Below are positions 28,495 through 37,184 of a stretch of 64,000 nucleotides of DNA, piece by piece. A program made the position numbers and the translations under genes. The DNA is from BOG-1184 sp964651515. Lineage in GTDB: Bacteria; Fibrobacterota; Chitinivibrionia; Chitinivibrionales; Chitinispirillaceae. Numbering within the stretch: position 1 is the stretch's first letter; each line of letters starts with the position of its first letter. The notes under the pieces are model-generated. The model worked only from the letters and a program-made list of their open reading frames with translations. It ran no database searches and was not told where the DNA came from. Location of the stretch: NCBI GenBank assembly GCA_964651515.1, contig CAZYYB010000001.1, positions 40,548 to 104,547 of the forward strand. The letters are read 5' to 3'.

Positions 28495-29903
28495 TGGCTG
28501 CAGGCAAAATTACCCAGATTTTCGGTCAGGTCGTCGACGTCGAATTTGCACCCCATGAAATTCCCCCCATCTTCACGGCACTTACCGTGGATAAGGGAAC
28601 AAGCGGCACCGGCGAACAGTATTCGACGGTGATCCTCGAAGTGATGCAGCACATGGGCGGCAACACCGCACGCGCCATCGTGCTCGGCCCGCCCGAAGGA
28701 CTGGCGCGCGGACTTCCGGTGGTCAATACCGGCAAGCCGATCTCGGTTCCGGTCGGCAAGGCGTGCCTGGGTCGGCTCATGGATTATGCCGGGCGGCCCA
28801 TCGATTACAAGGGCGACATCTCTTCCGAAATCATGCTGCCCATCCACCGGGACCCGCCGGGATTCCTCGACCAGGAGACGCGGCCGCAGGTGTTCGAAAC
28901 CGGCATCAAGGTCATCGACCTTCTCGCCCCGTTCAAGAAGGGCGGCAAGGTCGGCCTCTTCGGCGGCGCGGGTGTCGGCAAGACCGTGGTCATCATGGAG
29001 CTCATCCATAACGTGGCGAAGCATCACGGCGGCGTGTCGGTGTTTGCCGGCGTGGGCGAACGCACGCGCGAAGGAAACGACCTCTACCTCGACATGTCGG
29101 AATCCAAGGTCATCGATAAAACCGTGCTCGTCTTCGGCCAGATGAACGAGCCGCCGGGATCGCGTCTCCGCGTCGCACTCACCGGCCTCACCCAGGCCGA
29201 GTACTTCCGCGACCAGGAAAACCAGGACGTGCTTCTCTTCGTGGACAACATTTTCCGGTACGTGCTTGCCGGCGCCGAGGTGTCGGCGCTCCTGGGCCGC
29301 CTGCCGTCGGCCGTGGGGTACCAGCCGACGCTCGGCACCGAAATGGGCGAGCTGCAGGAACGCATCGTGTCGACCAAGAACGGCTCCATCACGTCGGTGC
29401 AGGCGATCTACGTTCCGGCCGACGACATCACCGACCCCGGCGTGGCGACCGCCTTCGGCCACCTCGACGCCTCGATCGTGCTTTCGCGAAAGATCGTCGA
29501 CATCGGTATCTATCCGGCCGTCGATCCGCTCGACTCCTCCTCAAAAATGCTCGATAAAACCGTGGTCGGCGAGGAACACTACGCCGTTGCGCGCGAGGTG
29601 CAGAGCATCCTCCAGCGGTACAAGGATCTCCAGGACATCATCGCCCTGCTCGGCGTCGAGGAGCTTTCCGACGAGGACAAGCAGGTCGTGGCGCGGGCGC
29701 GTAAGATCCAGCGCTTCTTCTCGCAGCCGTTTTCGGTGGCCGAAACCTTCACCGGCATCAAGGGCGCCTACGTGTCGCTGGCCGATACCATCAAGGGCTT
29801 CCGGGAGATCGTCGACGGCAAGCACGACGCCATTCCCGAGCAGGCGTTCTTCATGGCCGGCCCGATCGAAGAGGTCCTCCAGAAGGCACGGGAGATTGCC
29901 TGA
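28494..29903 (+). CDS. atpD: F0F1 ATP synthase subunit beta
   Basis: A 469-residue catalytic subunit. Walker A is GGAGVGKTVVIME (about 160-172). GERTREGNDLY carries the catalytic Glu and Walker B is VLLFVDNIFR. The DELSEED region appears as VEELSDEDKQ. The active-site Glu-Arg spacing is normal. It overlaps both neighbours by one base. Confidence 0.97.
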   Translation: MAAGKITQIFGQVVDVEFAPHEIPPIFTALTVDKGTSGTGEQYSTVILEVMQHMGGNTARAIVLGPPEGLARGLPVVNTGKPISVPVGKACLGRLMDYAGRPIDYKGDISSEIMLPIHRDPPGFLDQETRPQVFETGIKVIDLLAPFKKGGKVGLFGGAGVGKTVVIMELIHNVAKHHGGVSVFAGVGERTREGNDLYLDMSESKVIDKTVLVFGQMNEPPGSRLRVALTGLTQAEYFRDQENQDVLLFVDNIFRYVLAGAEVSALLGRLPSAVGYQPTLGTEMGELQERIVSTKNGSITSVQAIYVPADDITDPGVATAFGHLDASIVLSRKIVDIGIYPAVDPLDSSSKMLDKTVVGEEHYAVAREVQSILQRYKDLQDIIALLGVEELSDEDKQVVARARKIQRFFSQPFSVAETFTGIKGAYVSLADTIKGFREIVDGKHDAIPEQAFFMAGPIEEVLQKAREIA

Positions 29904-30160
29904 TGAAAACCATGCGGTGCGAGATCATCACGCCTGAAAAGGTGTTCTATCGCGATGAGCCGGAGTTCATCGTGGCCCCCGGACTCTCCGGGGAGCTCGG
30001 CATCCTGCCCGGCCACACCCGGCTCATGGCCGACCTCGTGCCCGGCAGCGTCCGCCTTTCCAAAGGGCAGGACAGGAAGCAGTTCGTCATTTCCGGCGGA
30101 TTCATTGCCATCGAGCCGACGGTGGTCAAGATTTTCGCCCCCGTGGTGAGGACCGAATAG
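29903..30160 (+). CDS. atpC: F0F1 ATP synthase subunit epsilon, short form
   Basis: An 85-residue epsilon made only of the N-terminal beta sandwich: RCEIITPEKVFYRDEPEFIVAPGLSGELGILPGHTRL is the conserved core contacting gamma and the c ring. Typical bacterial epsilon has about 130-140 residues, with a two-helix C-terminal domain that inhibits ATP hydrolysis. Here that domain is missing, and the downstream sequence does not encode it in another frame that I can see. Short epsilon subunits are known in Chlorobi and some others, so this is likely natural. Confidence 0.93.
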   Translation: MKTMRCEIITPEKVFYRDEPEFIVAPGLSGELGILPGHTRLMADLVPGSVRLSKGQDRKQFVISGGFIAIEPTVVKIFAPVVRTE

Positions 30161-30572
30161 GTCCTCGCCGGGGGGTGCAAGTATTCACGGTCTCCCTCTT
30201 TGGTCTGCTCCTCCCCGTGCCTCCGGCTGTGCAGCAATACCCTGCCTTCAAATATGTTCTTATAAATGTTACTCAGGTAGGGATCAAAAACGGCGAAATT
30301 TCGCAAATATCACCACTTGACGCGAGCTTTGAATTCGACAAAATGGCGTTTTTGGGCCAATGTGGCCATTTTCCTCTAGGGTACCTGAGTAGTAACTAAA
30401 TATTTAAAGCGCCTGAAATCCCTCCCCCATTCCGCCCTTGTCTTTCTTCGTCTAATACGTTATCCTTATAAAGCTTAAGGTGCGGGTCCCGGCCCGGCAT
30501 GCCGGACGCCGGGGCTGCGCCATCACGGTATTATTCCGGATCTTATACCACTGCAATAGAAGCGGATAGCGT
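30161..30572. other. 412-bp gap between atp operon and motA, with repeat E
   Basis: There is no supported coding sequence. The gap contains repeat copy E and, just before motA, the possible promoter-like string TTAT...TATAAAGC near 30466-30474. The stretch CCCGGCCCGGCATGCCGGACGCCGGG (30488-30513) can fold into a GC-rich stem-loop ahead of motA. Confidence 0.5.
30268..30396. repeat. palindromic element E with inverted ends
   Basis: GTTACTCAGGTA at the left (30268-30279) and TACCTGAGTAGTAAC at the right (30382-30396) are near-perfect inverted ends. The left end, TACTCAGGTAGGG, is the same as in copy C. An inner inverted repeat AAAATGGC (30340-30347) / GCCATTTT (30365-30372) recalls the CCATTTT/AAAATGG hairpin of copy C. 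The size of about 130 bp with inverted ends suggests a miniature inverted-repeat element; no clear target duplication is seen. Confidence 0.6.
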
Positions 30573-31352
30573 ATGATCGATATCACCTCGGTGCTTGGAC
30601 TTGCCGTAGCGTTCGGCGCGCTCATCGCCGGCATCCTCATCGAAGGCGGCAACCTGATGTCGTATATCGGGATTTCCGCCGGTATCATCATTTTCGGCGG
30701 CACCATCGGCGCAACCATGGTCAGCTTCCCGATGAGCAGCATCATGCTCGTGCCCCGCCTGCTCATCATCGCCTTTACCGAACAGAAATTTGACATCCCG
30801 GATACCATCAAGCGCCTCGTCGGGTTCTCGGAGCGGGCGCGCCGCGAGGGAATCCTCTGCCTCGAAGCGGAGCTTGCCGGAACGACCGACGATTTCCTGA
30901 AGAGCGGCCTCCAGCTCGTGATCGACGGCACCGATCCGGCGCTGGTCCGCGATACGCTCGAAACGAAAATCGCCTTTGTGGCCGAGCGGCACCACCAGGG
31001 CGCGTCGGTCATCGAGGCGGCCGGCGGGTATGCCCCGACCATGGGCATCGTGGGCACCGTGCTCGGGCTTATCAACGTGCTTGGCAATATCAAGAACCCC
31101 AACGAACTTGCGGGCGCCATCGCGCTCGCCTTCATCGCCACGCTCTACGGCATTGCCTCGGCAAACCTGGTCTGGCTCCCGCTCGCGGCCAAGCTCAAGG
31201 CCAAGCACGAAGTCGAACAGCTTGTCAAGCACATCATCATGGAAGGCATTCTGTCGCTCCAGTCCGGCGATAACCCGCGCATCGTGGAGCAGAAGCTCCG
31301 GGCGTTTCTGGCGAAAAGTTACTCCAAAAATATTGCCTCCTTCACGAAATAA
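30573..31352 (+). CDS. motA: flagellar motor stator protein MotA
   Basis: A 259-residue MotA with four membrane helices (about 5-22, 32-50, 147-170 and 180-202) and a large cytoplasmic loop between helices 2 and 3. The conserved AGGYAPTMGIVGTVLGLINVL stretch holds the stator Pro and the helix 3 signature. It forms the MotA5B2 proton channel with the product of the next gene, 5 bp away. No flagellin, hook or rotor genes lie in the window. Confidence 0.94.
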   Translation: MIDITSVLGLAVAFGALIAGILIEGGNLMSYIGISAGIIIFGGTIGATMVSFPMSSIMLVPRLLIIAFTEQKFDIPDTIKRLVGFSERARREGILCLEAELAGTTDDFLKSGLQLVIDGTDPALVRDTLETKIAFVAERHHQGASVIEAAGGYAPTMGIVGTVLGLINVLGNIKNPNELAGAIALAFIATLYGIASANLVWLPLAAKLKAKHEVEQLVKHIIMEGILSLQSGDNPRIVEQKLRAFLAKSYSKNIASFTK

Positions 31353-31357
31353 CCGGT

Positions 31358-32185
31358 ATGCAAAAGGGATCGCCTCCACGCGCAGAAAAGGACCGTTCCG
31401 AGCGGTGGCTGCTCACCTACTCCGACCTGATCACGCTGCTCCTGATCTTCTTCATCGTGCTGTACTCAATGAGCAAGGTCGACGCGAAAAAATTCGAGGA
31501 GATGTCGAAATCGCTCGCCGTCACGCTCGGCGGTTCCGGTCGCGGCGGCGTGCTCGAACAGGGCCGCTCCCTCATCCCCGGCGACAAGGTGTACAAGGAG
31601 CGCCTCGAAATGCAGAATACCGAGGAGCGTATCAGGCGCATGATCGCAGCCATGGGGCTCGAAGGCAAGATCTCCACCATGCTGTCCAACCGCGGACTCG
31701 TGATCAGCGTCAAGGATACCGTGCTCTTCCCGGTCGGCGCGGTGGACCTGACGCCGGGCGCACAGCAGATGATGATGAGCGTGGCGAATATCCTTGCCGA
31801 TATGCCGAACGCCATCCGGATCGAGGGGCATACCGATACGGTCCCGATCCATACCGCGCGATTCTACTCGAACTGGGAACTCTCCACGACCCGTGCCACC
31901 AATGTTTTGCAGTTCCTGATCCAGAGTGCGGGACTCCCTCCCCAGCGTCTCTCCGCCGCTGGCTACGGCGAGTATAAACCCGCGGTTCCCAACACGAGCG
32001 ACCGTAACCGCGCCTTGAACCGACGCGTCGACATCGTGCTCCTGTCGAGCGCCTACAACCAGTTCGAGCCCGGGAACGACAGCGCCGTCCGCTCCTCCGC
32101 GGCGGCGACCGACAGCACGAAAAAAGCGGATTCCACGCTCACCCTCAACGCACCGGCGCCCCCGGATTCTGCGGCGCGGAATTGA
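31358..32185 (+). CDS. motB: flagellar motor protein MotB
   Basis: A 275-residue stator subunit. The single N-terminal membrane helix, LLTYSDLITLLLIFFIVLYSM, includes the proton-binding Asp (D23 in YSDL). A plug and linker lead to an OmpA-like peptidoglycan-binding domain (about 120-235) with IRIEGHTDTVPI and NRALNRRVDIVL. A Ser/Ala/Asp-rich tail follows. The lack of Ser or Thr pairs typical of Na+ PomB suggests proton use, but this is an inference. Confidence 0.94.
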   Translation: MQKGSPPRAEKDRSERWLLTYSDLITLLLIFFIVLYSMSKVDAKKFEEMSKSLAVTLGGSGRGGVLEQGRSLIPGDKVYKERLEMQNTEERIRRMIAAMGLEGKISTMLSNRGLVISVKDTVLFPVGAVDLTPGAQQMMMSVANILADMPNAIRIEGHTDTVPIHTARFYSNWELSTTRATNVLQFLIQSAGLPPQRLSAAGYGEYKPAVPNTSDRNRALNRRVDIVLLSSAYNQFEPGNDSAVRSSAAATDSTKKADSTLTLNAPAPPDSAARN

Positions 32186-32213
32186 AGCGACGGCATCGGC
32201 TTCGCTGCACCCT

Positions 32214-33323
32214 ATGAAACCACGGTCACTGCTCATCGCGCTCTGTCCATTCATGGCCTTCGGTGAAGAGAGTGCTTATTCCGTCCTGAACCTCCCCAAA
32301 GCCGGATCGACCGAGGCGGCCGTGTGCGCGCTGCTCCTGTGCCTCCTCCTGGCCTCGATCGTCATCTTCGAACTGGTCAAACTTCGCTATGAGTTCTCCC
32401 GTGAACGCCTCGTCGCCGGATCGCGCTTTGTCCAGAATGCCGGCCGCTTCGCCCTCGACGCAGACGAGCGCACGCTCATACGCGCCATGGCGACGCACGT
32501 CGCCAACGGCGACCTGAACGAGATCTTCTATTCGCAGCCGCTCTACGAGGCGGGTGTCGACGGCGAGGCGAGGGCGCTTCTTGCCCTGGCTGCCGGAGAC
32601 GAGGAGCTCGACACACGGGAGGGGCTCTTCGAATCCCTGCGGAAAAAACTGCACTACGGAGCGGTGGATCCGGGCATACCGATCACCTCGACGAGAAACA
32701 TCTCGACGGGCCAGCCGGTCTGGATACTATCGCAGCGGAAAACGATCATCGGCGAGGGCGTCGTCACCCGCATGAAGGAGTTGTCGTTTTCTATCAAGCT
32801 CGCCTCGAACGGCATGATGCGCAGTTCGATGCTGGACTCGTCCGTCCGCCTGGCATTTACCCGCCGCGGCGACGGCATCTACGGGCTGGAAGCCCCGTTT
32901 GTCGCCTTCGATCCCATTACGAGCGTCATCGTCTGCCGCCATACGCTTGCGCTCAAGCGGAACCAGATGCGTGCGGACGTCCGGGTCGACGCGGATTTCT
33001 CGATCAGCATCCGCTGCCTGACCTCCGAAAAGAGCGAGCAGACCGACGGCAAGCCCTTCCGGGTGCGGACGGTCGATATTTCGGGCGGCGGCATATCCTT
33101 CATCGCCGATCGCGAGTTGTTTGTCAACGATACCGTCATGGTGAACGCCTCGTCGCCGCGCATGAGCCTCGAAGGGGTCCAGGCGAAGATCGTGGCCCTG
33201 TCGCAGCATTACGGCTCGCCGCGCGCCCTCTATCATGGACAGTTCATTGCCATCGACTTTCCTAAAAAAGAACGGATCGTGAAATACGTGTTCGAAAGAC
33301 TACGGGAGATAAATCAAAAATAG
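32214..33323 (+). CDS. membrane-anchored YcgR-like PilZ protein
   Basis: A 369-residue protein with an N-terminal hydrophobic region and a membrane helix at about 35-56. A central YcgR-N/PilZN-like beta domain (about 150-245; GQPVWILSQRKTIIGEGVV) leads to a C-terminal PilZ domain with both c-di-GMP motifs: RNQMR (R249/R253, RxxxR) and DISGGG (288-293, DxSxxG). It directly follows motB (28 bp), as expected for a c-di-GMP-dependent flagellar brake that acts on the stator. Membrane anchoring distinguishes it from soluble YcgR and resembles Bacillus MotI/DgrA only in role. Confidence 0.85.
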   Translation: MKPRSLLIALCPFMAFGEESAYSVLNLPKAGSTEAAVCALLLCLLLASIVIFELVKLRYEFSRERLVAGSRFVQNAGRFALDADERTLIRAMATHVANGDLNEIFYSQPLYEAGVDGEARALLALAAGDEELDTREGLFESLRKKLHYGAVDPGIPITSTRNISTGQPVWILSQRKTIIGEGVVTRMKELSFSIKLASNGMMRSSMLDSSVRLAFTRRGDGIYGLEAPFVAFDPITSVIVCRHTLALKRNQMRADVRVDADFSISIRCLTSEKSEQTDGKPFRVRTVDISGGGISFIADRELFVNDTVMVNASSPRMSLEGVQAKIVALSQHYGSPRALYHGQFIAIDFPKKERIVKYVFERLREINQK

Positions 33324-33467
33324 AGAGATAAAGATAAAGTGGTGGATACGGCAAACGCACAACGGTGACCGCTGCCCCGGCCGACCTGCGGAGCGCGGCG
33401 GAAAAAAAACTTTAACGGACGATCCGGTTATGGTAAAATCCGGGAGAACCTTTATCCGGAGACTACC

Positions 33468-34376
33468 GTGAACGGAAACGAAGCCGCCGTGGGCGGCATT
33501 CCGAAGCCGCCCCCGAAGCTCCTCGTCGGCGACGAGGTGCTTTCGGCATGCAGGACCGATCTTGTCGATTATGTCGCTTCCGCCGCGCCGGGCCGGGCGA
33601 CCGGAGGCGTGGACCGGAAGCTCCTTGCGGCGCAGCTCTATCTCCTTGTCGGCGCCCGGCGCCCCGCCGTCGCGGCCCTCGAAGCGATCTCCGGCGACCC
33701 CTCCGCCTATGCGGCCCTCTCCGGTTTTACGCTGCGCTCCGGCGACGAGCTCGAAATGATCTTTACCGTCAACGGTGACGCCTACCGGTATTTTTACGCC
33801 CTCTATAACCACACCTGGCGCAACGAACGACACGTTGAAATACCGATTGCCGAGCGCTTTCTCCGGGAGCATCCGGGCGAGACCCTCGAAATCGGCAATG
33901 TGATGGGCCACTACTTTTCCCACAACCATGCCGTGGTCGACAAGTACGAAAATGCGCAGGATACCGTGCACGCCGACATCCTCGATTATTTCGTACCCGA
34001 GCCCTTCGACACCATCCTCAGCATTTCGACTCTCGAGCATATCGGCAGGGACCACGTCCGCGACGAAGCCAAGACGGTACGTGTCTACCGGCACATTGTC
34101 GATAACCTCCTCGCCGGGGACGGGGCATTCATGTTCACGGTGCCGATCGGGTTCAACGGGGTGCTTGACGGGTACATTGACAACCACACGATCCTTCCGG
34201 ACGAGCATTTCTGCCTGAAGCGGACAAGCGAGGAGAACGACTGGGTGCAGGTGGAGTGGAACGAGGCGAAGAAGAGCCGGTATATGAGCCCCTTTCACTG
34301 CGCCAACGCGCTCTACATTGGGTTTGCATATGGGAAAAACCGGGCACAAAAAAGCGGGGGAGGATTTGCGGGATAA
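33468..34376 (+). CDS. putative SAM-dependent methyltransferase-like protein
   Basis: A 302-residue protein I do not recognise by name. Residues about 118-250 resemble a class I methyltransferase: LEIGNVMGHYF (140-150) in the place of the glycine-rich SAM loop, HADILDYFVPEPFDTILSISTLEHIGRD (168-195) in the place of motifs II/III, with the STLEH post-motif typical of SAM methyltransferases. The first 100 residues have no clear match. The start is GTG at 33468 after GGAG. It follows the PilZ gene by 144 bp. The glycine loop is imperfect, so activity is uncertain. Confidence 0.5.
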   Translation: MNGNEAAVGGIPKPPPKLLVGDEVLSACRTDLVDYVASAAPGRATGGVDRKLLAAQLYLLVGARRPAVAALEAISGDPSAYAALSGFTLRSGDELEMIFTVNGDAYRYFYALYNHTWRNERHVEIPIAERFLREHPGETLEIGNVMGHYFSHNHAVVDKYENAQDTVHADILDYFVPEPFDTILSISTLEHIGRDHVRDEAKTVRVYRHIVDNLLAGDGAFMFTVPIGFNGVLDGYIDNHTILPDEHFCLKRTSEENDWVQVEWNEAKKSRYMSPFHCANALYIGFAYGKNRAQKSGGGFAG

Positions 34377-34393
34377 TGCTCTCCTCCACCCGC
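34354..34393. terminator. inverted repeat between convergent genes
   Basis: GCGGGGGAGGA (34354-34364) pairs, with one bulged base, with TCCTCCACCCGC (34382-34393). It overlaps the stop of the methyltransferase-like gene and lies 53 bp before the end of the convergent gene. T-tracts are lacking, so termination is only suggested. Confidence 0.4.
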
Positions 34394-34445
34394 GAAACAG
34401 GACTGCGAGGCGGATACTGCTCCTATAATTTAATTAGTGCTCAAA

Positions 34446-35621
34446 TTATTGTTTTAAAAATCCTTCCTGCCGGGTGATCGATCCATCGGGCTGCCGGACG
34501 ATATACACCCCGTTACCGGCCCTGCCGCAATTCACGGCCGCGGCTTCCGCCGTTGTGAGCCTTCGTCCCGAAAGGGAAAAGTACTCGGCAGGACCCTTGT
34601 TCGCAGCGGCGTGAATGGCATTCTGCCGCACGGACCGGTTCTGTGGAATCACGCCGGTCGGCGGGGTAAGCCCGAACATCGTGTAGTGCCAGTTGGTAGT
34701 TCTCCAGAGAGCCGTCGGTTCCGTGGCGGCATTGTAGGCGACCTGGTACTGGACCGTCCGGTTCGAATCGGGCTTGAGCAGCATGCCGAGGTTGTAGCCG
34801 ACTTTAGTATACCCCGCATAGTAACTCGGTTTAGCATAGATGGCAAGCGCCATCGTGTCGACGAAGTCCTCGCCGGGGCCGCACTGCTTGCCGATGTCGG
34901 CCAGCAGCGCCTCGGTGGAATCTTCGACAACCGTCAGCATCGAATCACCCGTACCGCCCATGGAGGTGGGGCCGTGGTTGGTAAATCCCGCGACCACCTT
35001 GCCGTTGAACGAACCCTGGATCGCTACCGTGCAGTAGGCCGGCCGCATGGCCCGTATTGCCGACCAGGTCCAGGTGACGTTCAGCTTGGTTCCGCCGGTC
35101 CCGACCGGCCATCCCCAGTAGGCGATGGAAAATTTCGGGGTTGCCTCCGAGGAGTCGAGGATCGTGATCACGAGGCTGTCCAGGTTGTGTCCGAGCTGCG
35201 GGTTAAGCCAGTTTCCGAGGCTGTCTACGAGACGGAAGGCGCCGAGCCCGAGGCACCCCGTTCCCGCCGGCCCGCCGTTATATTCGTCCCGTCCCCAGGC
35301 ATACCCGGCATTGTGCTCGTTCACCGAGGTGTCGTCGAAATATTCGAGAATCGGGATGTATTCGAATTTAACGATGCAATCCGCCATGTTGCGGTTTGAG
35401 CTGTCGACGTAGGCACGGTAGTCGCAGTACTGGTTATCGATCGCGGGTCCGGCGAGGTAGCCGAAGTACGAGGTGGTCGCCGTAACCGGCACATTGATAT
35501 GGGCGACGTGGGTCGTCACCTTCTGAAGATGGAGCACGGCACCGACCGTATCGAGCGCGGCGTAGGAACCGGTGCAGAAAATCGCCAGGGCGCTGGCGAT
35601 GAGTCCGAAACGTTTGAACAT
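34446..35621 (-). CDS. secreted DUF4861-like protein with C-terminal sorting-like tail
   Basis: A 391-residue exported protein: signal peptide MFKRFGLIASALAIFCTGSYA, then a beta-rich domain (about 40-320) resembling DUF4861, a family seen beside polysaccharide-degradation genes (GPAIDNQYCDYRAYVDSSN, YAWGRDEYNGG, GAFRLVDSLGNW, AGFTNHGPTSMGG). The tail, residues about 340-391 (FSLSGRRLTTAEAA ... GNGVYIVRQPDGS), looks like a type IX-like secretion/sorting domain. A longer reading from four codons upstream is possible but spoils the signal peptide. Function unknown; a role in uronate or pectin handling is a guess from the family's usual neighbours. Confidence 0.62.
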   Translation of the reverse strand: MFKRFGLIASALAIFCTGSYAALDTVGAVLHLQKVTTHVAHINVPVTATTSYFGYLAGPAIDNQYCDYRAYVDSSNRNMADCIVKFEYIPILEYFDDTSVNEHNAGYAWGRDEYNGGPAGTGCLGLGAFRLVDSLGNWLNPQLGHNLDSLVITILDSSEATPKFSIAYWGWPVGTGGTKLNVTWTWSAIRAMRPAYCTVAIQGSFNGKVVAGFTNHGPTSMGGTGDSMLTVVEDSTEALLADIGKQCGPGEDFVDTMALAIYAKPSYYAGYTKVGYNLGMLLKPDSNRTVQYQVAYNAATEPTALWRTTNWHYTMFGLTPPTGVIPQNRSVRQNAIHAAANKGPAEYFSLSGRRLTTAEAAAVNCGRAGNGVYIVRQPDGSITRQEGFLKQ

Positions 35622-35756
35622 GTACTCCTCCATAATATTGGTGAATCCGGTGCCTGCGGTGGTAACGACGGTATAGGAAGATACTAATTATAGTAAAAAA
35701 GAGCAAGATAAATAATGGGGCCGCAGGGGCCGATCCAATGATTCCTTACTCGGAAA

Positions 35757-37184
35757 TCATCTCCCCCTCTTCACATACTCAATCTCTATTCTCCCGATAA
35801 ACTTCGCCAGCTTTACCGATTCGCTCCCCGAATCGTCGATGAGGAGCGGCACCCGGTCGCGGGAGGCGGGGAATACCCCGAGCGCAGGGTCGACAAACAG
35901 CCACGAACCGCCGCTCTCCGCCACTACCCAGGCGTGATAGTAATACCCTTTGCCCGGATTGTAGACGAGCCCGAGAACCACGCGGGCGGGAATCCCGACG
36001 GCGCGGAGCAGGGCGCCGAGCAGGACCGAGTGTTCGCTGCAGTCGCCGTAACCCGCTTCGAGGGTTTCGAGCGCATTCGAGAAGGTCGGCGAGAGCTTCT
36101 TGACGAGGGTACGGTACACCCAGTGGAAGCAGACATCGATGGAGTCGCAGCGGGTGTGAGCGTCTTTGACCAGCGAGTCGGCCAGGTGCCTGATTTTCGG
36201 GTTATCCGACTGCATGGTAACGGTCGGAGAGATAAAGGCTTCGGGCGATGCCGGCTCCGGGGCCTGTGCGGGGCATTTGGCGGGAAGGTCGCCGAGCACC
36301 CATGACGATCCCTGCCGACCATAGAAGCGCAGCACCGAGCTGTCCGGACTCAGGGTGGAATCGAGCACCAGGGCGATTCGTTCGCTGTCCCCGGCCGCCC
36401 GCGGGGCCTGGACCGAGAGCGTCTCGGCGATCTCCCAGAGCGATGCCACGATCGGGGCGGTTTCGTTTTTCCCGCGTTTTTTCATGACAAAAGGGAACTG
36501 CCCCGCGTAGATCGTTGCCCCGGCGGTATCGATTTTAAGGGTATCGATCCGGCCGACGGCGCTCTGCAGGTCGGAAAAAATCCACAGGAAGCCGTTGGCC
36601 GGGGAGGGAACCTCGATGCATCGGGTGACCTCGGTCATGGGCGTTCCGGACGTCAGGTCGAAGGTGGTGTCGGAAAAGGAGTTTCCCGGACCGATCGATC
36701 GGTTTTTAATTCCCCGGTACATCTCAAAGATTCGGGTCAGGTTATCGACGACCCCCTGTACCGGTTCCACCCTTGTAACGCCGCCTGAGGTCACCGTGAG
36801 GTTCCAGGTTGCCCCGGTGTCCTTGGCAAGGTGCCATTGCGAGGCGCCTTCGGCGGCCCGGAGCTCCTGCGAGGCGCTTATGAGGCGGCCGTCGAACCCA
36901 AACACCCGGCGATCGACGGCAAAGAGGCGCTCGGCTTCCTTGGCACCGCCTGCATTGAGGTCGGTCTCCGCTTCGATTGTTTTGCCGGATTCGTGGATAG
37001 TATACGACTGTCGACAGAATCCGACGCAGCGTCCCTTCAGGAAAAGGTCGAGCGTATCGCAGCGCAGGACGCTCCGCCACTCCGCCGCGGAAATGCCGGA
37101 TCGTTCCTCTGCCCGGCCGGTCGGGCAGAGGAAGGCCAGGAACAGCGCAAGGGCCGCGGAACCTTTCAGGAATTTTTGAGGCAT
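35757..37184 (-). CDS. exported transglutaminase-like protein
   Basis: A 475-residue protein with a signal peptide (about 1-25) and a C-terminal transglutaminase/protease core. The triad is visible: C382 in YGDCSEHSVLL, H417 in YYYHAWVV and D432 in LFVDPALG. The N-terminal 320 residues are beta-rich, with MPLTEVTRC-type strands, and look like the periplasmic N-domain of DUF3857/transglutaminase proteins. It overlaps the upstream coiled-coil gene by 19 bp, so the two are co-translated. Whether it cross-links or cleaves peptides is unknown. Confidence 0.82.
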   Translation of the reverse strand: MPQKFLKGSAALALFLAFLCPTGRAEERSGISAAEWRSVLRCDTLDLFLKGRCVGFCRQSYTIHESGKTIEAETDLNAGGAKEAERLFAVDRRVFGFDGRLISASQELRAAEGASQWHLAKDTGATWNLTVTSGGVTRVEPVQGVVDNLTRIFEMYRGIKNRSIGPGNSFSDTTFDLTSGTPMTEVTRCIEVPSPANGFLWIFSDLQSAVGRIDTLKIDTAGATIYAGQFPFVMKKRGKNETAPIVASLWEIAETLSVQAPRAAGDSERIALVLDSTLSPDSSVLRFYGRQGSSWVLGDLPAKCPAQAPEPASPEAFISPTVTMQSDNPKIRHLADSLVKDAHTRCDSIDVCFHWVYRTLVKKLSPTFSNALETLEAGYGDCSEHSVLLGALLRAVGIPARVVLGLVYNPGKGYYYHAWVVAESGGSWLFVDPALGVFPASRDRVPLLIDDSGSESVKLAKFIGRIEIEYVKRGR

